Shown here piece by piece: positions 57,904-64,000 of a stretch of 64,000 nt of DNA. Location: contig OX638132.1 of NCBI GenBank assembly GCA_951804985.1, positions 106,239,737 through 106,303,736 on the forward strand, in the 5' to 3' direction. This stretch comes from Dryomyza anilis (taxonomy: Eukaryota > Arthropoda > Insecta > Diptera > Dryomyzidae). A program made the translations under genes and the position numbers. Positions within the stretch are counted from its first letter, which is position 1, and every line of letters begins with the position of its first letter. The notes under the pieces were generated by a model. That model was not told the DNA's origin and searched no databases. It saw nothing but the letters and a program-made list of their open reading frames with translations.

Positions 57904-58189
57904 TAGATCAGTGGTTAGTGCGTTGGACTGCGATCCGAAATGTCCCAGGTTCAAGCCTTAGGGCTAACAATGTCTTTTCATAGAAAACATTTTTCTATAC
58001 CGCGCTACCTGTCGGCAGTAAATGGCAAACCTACGAGAGAACAACATTTCCTATGAAAAGCTCTCGCCCGTCGTTCAGATTCGGCATTAAACTGTAGGTC
58101 CCACCACTTTGAGTACAAATATAACACGCACAGCTCAAAATGGTGAGGGAGCTCGGCCTAAGACAAATGTAGTGCAAACTATTATTATT
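57904..58189 (+). mobile_element. tRNA-derived SINE with exact 11-bp target duplication
   Basis: The head TAGATCAGTGGTTAGTGCG, then TTGGACTGCGATCCGAAATG and B box GGTTCAAGCCT, resembles RNA polymerase III internal promoters. The tRNA-unrelated body has TTCGGCATTAAACTGTAGGT and GAGCTCGGCCTAAG, then an (ATT)n tail. AAATGAAATGG flanks both sides (57893-57903 and 58190-58200), the last bases overlapping the presumed tRNA start. From memory, the CTGTAGGTCCC...GCTCGGCC body resembles LINE 3' ends in fly genomes. Confidence 0.75.
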
Positions 58190-58200
58190 AAATGAAATGG

Positions 58201-61200
58201 AAACAAAAACTTTAAGGCTACATTTTACCAGATTAGGGAATGCATTATCAAGGTCATATTAGTCAAGTAACTAGAGCGGGTTGTGACAAGGTAAAAATAG
58301 AGTATATCCGTTTCCTTTTACGTCTATTGTACAACTTCGGAAATGATCGTATATTCTCGACTAAACCCTATTAGTATAAACATGAATAATTTATTAGTAT
58401 TATAAATACCATATGGGGAATGATAGCAATCTAGAAAAATCCTAAATGTTTTTTATTAAACGGAACTGTACAGCATTTTTATGAGAAAAATTCCAAAAAA
58501 GTCGTCATTAAATTTCAGATCCAGAATAATTTTGACTGTAGTTACGGGCCTTTTTATTTAGTTTAGTTTTTTTGTATTTAAATAAATACTTATTTTTTAC
58601 CTCCTCACAGCCCATGAGCATAATCCTACCGAATTTTCTACCAATCTAAATCTTTTATTCATCATTGTGCCTTATTTCAAAAACTATCATAAACTAATAT
58701 TCTGAATGCATCAAAATCAAATTTTTTAAAGGAACTTCTTTTACTTTGAAACTCTGATCAATTCTTTCTTGAATAATTAAATAGTTATTTATGTAAACAG
58801 CCTTATATTAGCAATTTGGTGCAATATTTTGATTCGCTATTCAAATCCAAAGACATTCTTAATACATATTACCAAACCAAAGTCATATTAAAAACAAAGT
58901 CATATATGTCTTTTTTTTTTTTGAAAATATTACGCATAGTCAGCAAATGTGCGAGGTTCCTCACGACTGGAACCAATGGTGCTCAAATTAGACATTGATT
59001 CTTTTGCACATCGAGTCATTGTGGATGAAATGAACAGAAGGAGGAGGGTCGTAAAAACTAAATGTAGCTTGAAAAACTTGTATATGTTGTACACAAAATT
59101 TTGTGGTGTAAACAGACATGCATATTATGGAGATTAAGAAAACGGAAGTAGAGGAAGAAGAAAAAAGGAACTACAAATATTTAACATGTTCAATATTGAG
59201 AATGTGTAACAAATAGTGATGGATACCATCGAACGATAATCGAATTTGATCTTATTTACACATGGCACTTTCATGCAGGAACAATCTAAATATGTCAAGC
59301 GTTTCTAAAAAAGCGACAAATTTAACTTGAAATGTTAATGTAGTATTTTTAATTTAAAACATTTTCTTTTAATTTAATATTAAAAGCCCACGAGTGATAG
59401 ATAATATGAGTTTTTAGGAATTAGTTGTACCCCCAAATCATGTATCTTTTTATTATCGTGTGACAACGATTCGTTTCCAACCTCCTTCGTTAAAATTGAT
59501 ATAACGTCTTTCAAACGTTTCGTTCGTTTCGCCTTTGAATCGAACGTTTGTTCAATATTTTTGTTTTGACAACTATTTTACATATACAAAAACTATAATT
59601 TTTTTTTTATCGTATGATTTATATGCTGGCAACAAAAAAAACTCTCAAATGAGTGTACTCCACGTTTCGTTTGATACATGAATTAAAAATTGTAGGTCAC
59701 ACGATATTCAAACGAATTGTAGCCGACATCGTTTTCACCGGGAAATACATGATCGGGGCGTTAAATCTCTGTGACCAAAAAAAAAAGATATACTTATTAT
59801 GAAATTATTTTTTTTTTAAATAGTATGAAATGAAAGATATAATTTACATTTCCGATTTACATAAATATGAATTAGAATCGCTGTGCAAAAGTCTATTGAA
59901 ACCAATATCCAAAAATCAATACAGTTTCTATATAAATTCAAATTGGAAAAGTTCAAAAATATAGCAAACGAGCTCACTTTACATACCAAATAGCATTTTT
60001 TTTTAGTTTTAAATGTTTTTATTATTTCTGATAATTAGAAACCAAATATTGACAATCCATAATTTTTAAATATGGGATATCGTTTCTATTTCCAATTAAA
60101 AATTATAATTGAAGAGTTATAAGCGAAATCATTTAACTTTTAACCACGAATCTTAGTTTCCGTCTTCATCAACATTGAAGATTGAAAAAATCCGTAGATC
60201 TTTAATTCGATAATTAATTGAAAATCTACAACGATATTATGAAAACGAAAAGCGTAACGTAACTACCATCCAATTTAATACGACAACGCGTATTCATATT
60301 GCATACTCATTTTTTTCGTATAATGTAACATTTTTGAATAAAAAAAAATGGTTAAAAACTGCGAAAATTCAGTCAGTACATAAACTTGTATTAAATTTAA
60401 AGTTTTTCAGCAATATTTAAAATTTAAACTTAGTTTTAACTGTATTTAATTTCGTCTTTATTTCATATTCAACAAATAATTAAAATGTCATTTTAACAAT
60501 TGTCTGTTTGTGAGGAAAATTCAAAGACATTCGGCCATTCTGATCTAAAAAATATGGATAGATTAAACTAAGATTAAATTTATGTATTAATGTTAATCTT
60601 TGTAATGAAAAGAAAAATTGGGTTTACTTTTAAACACTAATGTTTTTGGAAACCCAATTTTTACTGTACGTTTTTATATTCTTATCTGTGACTAAACCGG
60701 TATAAAATTTTGATTGCAATTTTCAGAAAAAACGTTACGTTATAACAATAATCTCCAGTTCCCACTGCTCGTTTTTAAAAGTATTTTTTCTCGTTATGTT
60801 ATACTGTTATCATCATTTTACCCAAGTTTACAAAAAATATGGTCAGAGATAAGTCATTTCAGTTTTAGAAGACTAATATAATAATAGTTTGACACTTGAC
60901 CTCTAAAATTGCTGTAGTATGTAATATGTAATGGACATTATTTAATTTAGCTTAAATTTAAAAATATTTCTATTTATATAAAAATGAAAATCATTTTAAA
61001 AAATTTCTTAATCGTCCACGTCTCAAAAAATAATAAAAATAATGTTTATCATCAGTATCAGAGATTAAAAATAACTATTAACCTTTATTTCCATTTGGTC
61101 TTGCACTGAGTGATATATTTTTTCAAAACATATAACTCTCCTTCTCAGAGATTTATAATTAAATCTAGAACAAATTGTTGAGAGCTATATTTTATTTTAG

Positions 61201-63352
61201 AAAATAAAGGTCTTTGGTTGAGAGATATATTTTATTTCTAAAAAAAAGTCTTTCGTTAAGAGTTATATGAAAACTGTGTTTAAAGGTTATTAGTAGACGG
61301 AAAATTCATTTGGTCCCATTGATTTTTTTTTTCAAAAATTTTTGAACATTGTTATTTTTATCGACCAAACATTTTTAAAAATTATTTTCTCGATACAAAA
61401 ATTCTCTCATTCATTTAATAAATGTTAATAAGGCAGAGTTATTTAGGAACCTCCGAAAGGGTTAACCTTTATCTCTGACCTCTGGTTTCAGTCGATGATT
61501 ATTCGTTATCCTTATTATTTTACGTTTTAATCAGACTATATTTGCAATTGAAGGAGAGCACAACAAATTTGGAACAGCTTGCGTTTTATCGCGGTTTAAA
61601 TTATTCAATAATAATAATGGCATATTTAATATTCAAAACAGCATCGTTGGACCAACAGTCGGGTTCTTATTATTGTCTTAATTATTACTACGTTTCGAAA
61701 ATTTAATTTTCCACACTCCTTGCTCTTTTAACACACAATTTAATATTGTTCTAAACGTGCCAAGTTTTATAATTATGGTATTTCCATTTTTTTTTAATAT
61801 ATATTTTAAAGAGACATTTTAAAGTTGTACTGGAAGGTTTTTTGTTCTTTGGTAATTATCCATTTGCACTCACTTTATCGTTATATCGAATTTTTATTTA
61901 ACGATAAATTTCTAGTTTTGTTTAACAAATATATATATATATTTTTTGTTTATTTTAATAAAAAAAATTAGTTTAAAATATTTGAAAAAATTAACAGAAA
62001 ACTATAACAGGTATTCACATATTAGACCAGTTAGCAAACAATTATACAAAAATTATACTATTCACTCTTTTAACATATTCACTAAACTCTGGCGGAATGG
62101 CCTTATTAATTTTAAATAATTTATTTATTTACATTTTTTACTTTAAAAATGCTTTTTATCAAACTCATAAACCAACGGTTTTGGTTTAAACGGAAATCAA
62201 ACACGTCCGCTGCCGACCGGTCGCAGATTTATACTAAATTCCAAAATGGCTTTCATTCAATAACAGAACAATGTAAAAAGACGCTCAAAACAAAAGCACC
62301 GCTAACGAAGGCGAATTGTTTTAAAACGGACTCTTTGAGCATCCAACATATACAATTCGCCGATGAAGTTCAAACACGCTTTTTGCTAATATTTGTTGTT
62401 GACCTACCACCACCAGTACCAGTATGACCAAGGTATAAATAACATTTGACTGAAAGGACTCAAATCTCGAGTTCATCACTTTTGAAATTTTTTTCGAGAA
62501 AAATTAGAAACGTAAGGAGCATCGAATTGGAAAATTGTATAGCTTGATTTAAAGAAACGAGCTGCGGGAACAGTTCTTTTTATTACAATTATAAATAAAA
62601 TAAACTATATACAGGGTATTTAGTTCATCCATGTGAATAATTCGGGAGGTCATTCTATGACTCAAAAAATAAGAAAATTAAAAATATAAATTTTGCACCC
62701 AGTTTAAGATACAGGGTGTTTAGGAAATGCATATTACTGACATAAGCTAGTCAAGATTAGATAAATGAAAATGAACATCTACTTAATACTCATGTTTTAG
62801 ATAATTAAAAATTACCTTTCCAATGAATCTTTGAAACACATGACATATCCCTTTTTTAAAATGTACGTAAAATGAAAATTTACAATAATTTAAATTTTAA
62901 CATTCTCCAAATTTCGTTATGCTTTGGCATTGATTTTGCCAAATTTCATTACGTACCACCCCAATTTTTCTAATTTATTTTTAATAATTCATTCCTAGTA
63001 TTTTAATCCCAATCACAGTGATTAGCCAGGCGTTTTATGTTTTTTTGCATTCATTAATATTTCAGTTATGCTACCAATATCCTTAATAATTTTGAATAAT
63101 TTGAAAGCCTCATTTATGACAGGTTTATGTATTTTTTTTTCTTTATGGATTTGTTCGGGGTTTTGTAGCTCCTATATTCAATTAAATAAACACAAAATAT
63201 TTCGAAAATTTTTCAATTTAGTTCCAATTAATCTCACTAATACAAATACAAGCTTTAAATTCAGTAACTTTAAAAAAATATTTCGATTTTGTAACATATT
63301 CGGTAGCACTACTGTCCTTAATTATTCTATTTTTCTAGATTTTCAGTAATCG
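58201..63352. other. Long gene-free stretch
   Basis: AT-rich throughout. 61130-61290 has about three 60-bp repeats around TTGAGAGATATATTTTATTT. 62610-62720 has TACAGGGTATTTAGTTCATC and TACAGGGTGTTTAGGAAATG phrases suggesting a repeat fragment. The frame at 62149-62427 is unrecognised. Confidence 0.35.
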
Positions 63353-63479
63353 TGATTTCAACAGACAGACGGATAAATCGACTCAGAAGGTCATGCCGTT
63401 CAAGAATATATATACTTTTCCATACCGGATTTGCTTCCTTATAGGTATTACAAACGGCGTCTGTCTGTCTGTTGAAATC
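63353..63479. mobile_element. T-family fragment bounded by an inverted repeat
   Basis: GATTTCAACAGACAGACGG at the left and its complement (CGTCTGTCTGTCTGTTGAAATC) at the right enclose AAATCGACTCAGAAGGTCAT and AAGAATATATATACTTTTCC, shared with 33095-33180. Confidence 0.55.
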
Positions 63480-64000
63480 GAAACGATTTCAAAATTACGA
63501 ATGTTACATTTCGAAAACATTTTCGTAAAAGTATTTCATGGATTCTCTCACATTGATTATTTTGAGTGTAGATTCACGAAAATTTGCAGATACGTTCATT
63601 CCAAATTTGTTAGGTCATACTTGGACTAACCAGTTGAACATGGCGATTTTGTCACAGCGGATTCAATTCGCCGCACATCTTAACTAAGCTTTCTCTCTCA
63701 ATGACAGAGAGTGATGAGCACTGCACCAAACAGCTGTGCGACGTCAAATGCTCTGCTACCCTTTGTTTATGTTTGACATCAACAAGAACACAGAGCTTTT
63801 CATTGATGCGTAGATGAGAAGCGATTGGTGTGCGAGCACGTGTTCTTCTTCTAGTCAATGAATGGAACTCAATTAAATACGAATGTTACCTAGAACAAAA
63901 ACAAGAACTAATTTTATTTTTATAGCTGTACTAGGTCCTTAAAGTCCGGCTTTGATGACGAAAAGTTTTTGAGCTAAATGTGCGAAGACATAAAAATTTT
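63480..64000. other. Window end, gene-free; 63640-63870 less AT-rich
   Basis: The 63640-63870 block stands out by composition and may belong to a feature that continues past the window. Nothing recognised. Confidence 0.3.

Noticed and set aside
57901..57975. A functional tRNA gene
   Set aside because: The head lacks a complete acceptor stem and is fused to a SINE body with an ATT tail and target duplications.
62149..62427. A 92-codon frame as a small gene
   Set aside because: No recognisable domain, no promoter or splice context, and length within chance expectation for this window.

Overview
This window looks like a stretch of nuclear genome from a higher fly (Brachycera). It is AT-rich, gene-poor and crowded with decayed short transposable elements. 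One protein-coding gene can be supported: a multi-exon class A GPCR on the minus strand. Six exons carry the entire open frame with consensus splice sites and phase-compatible joins. They give a predicted 796-residue receptor whose core best matches the insect capa (CAP2b/periviscerokinin) receptor CapaR, a relative of pyrokinin and neuromedin-U receptors. The organism call rests on the receptor sequence, the intron layout and dipteran-style repeats; the species cannot be named.

Layout. 1-7859: region downstream of CapaR, with a D-family element that hosts a nested MITE, an E-family relic and a 1.1 kb element with TIRs. 7860-26856: CapaR, with exon 6 (the whole cytoplasmic tail) at 7965-9212, exon 5 at 9346-9560, exon 4 at 17719-17917, exon 3 at 19942-20074, exon 2 at 22936-23101 and exon 1 at 26168-26597, plus probable 5' UTR up to 26856. 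Introns 1 to 4 are 2-8 kb and hold MITEs, fold-back elements, truncated SINEs and tandem arrays; intron 5 is only 133 bp. 26857-64000: no second gene was found. This part is intergenic or a long 5' intron of CapaR, and it is a mosaic of repeats.

The repeats fall into recurring families that I label A to T for this report only. A and B have CACCCAG/CACTCAG ends and 2-bp TG or TA duplications. C and the right end of J have CCCAGCAAAC ends. D has TIRs containing CATGCCAAAGGGGCGAATG. E, F, N and R are fold-back elements with long inverted arms. There is also a hAT-type element with an exact 8-bp target duplication, and a tRNA-derived SINE with an exact 11-bp duplication. Several insertions are nested, which gives relative ages. 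No transposase or reverse transcriptase frame survives, so these look non-autonomous or dead.

Best points for follow-up are the roughly 415-residue tail of the receptor, the hAT and SINE copies with clean target duplications, the R fold-back family, the empty-site evidence for the A-in-D insertion, and a TIR element in intron 1 that carries a perfect three-unit heat-shock element. I did not find a clearly new multi-gene system.
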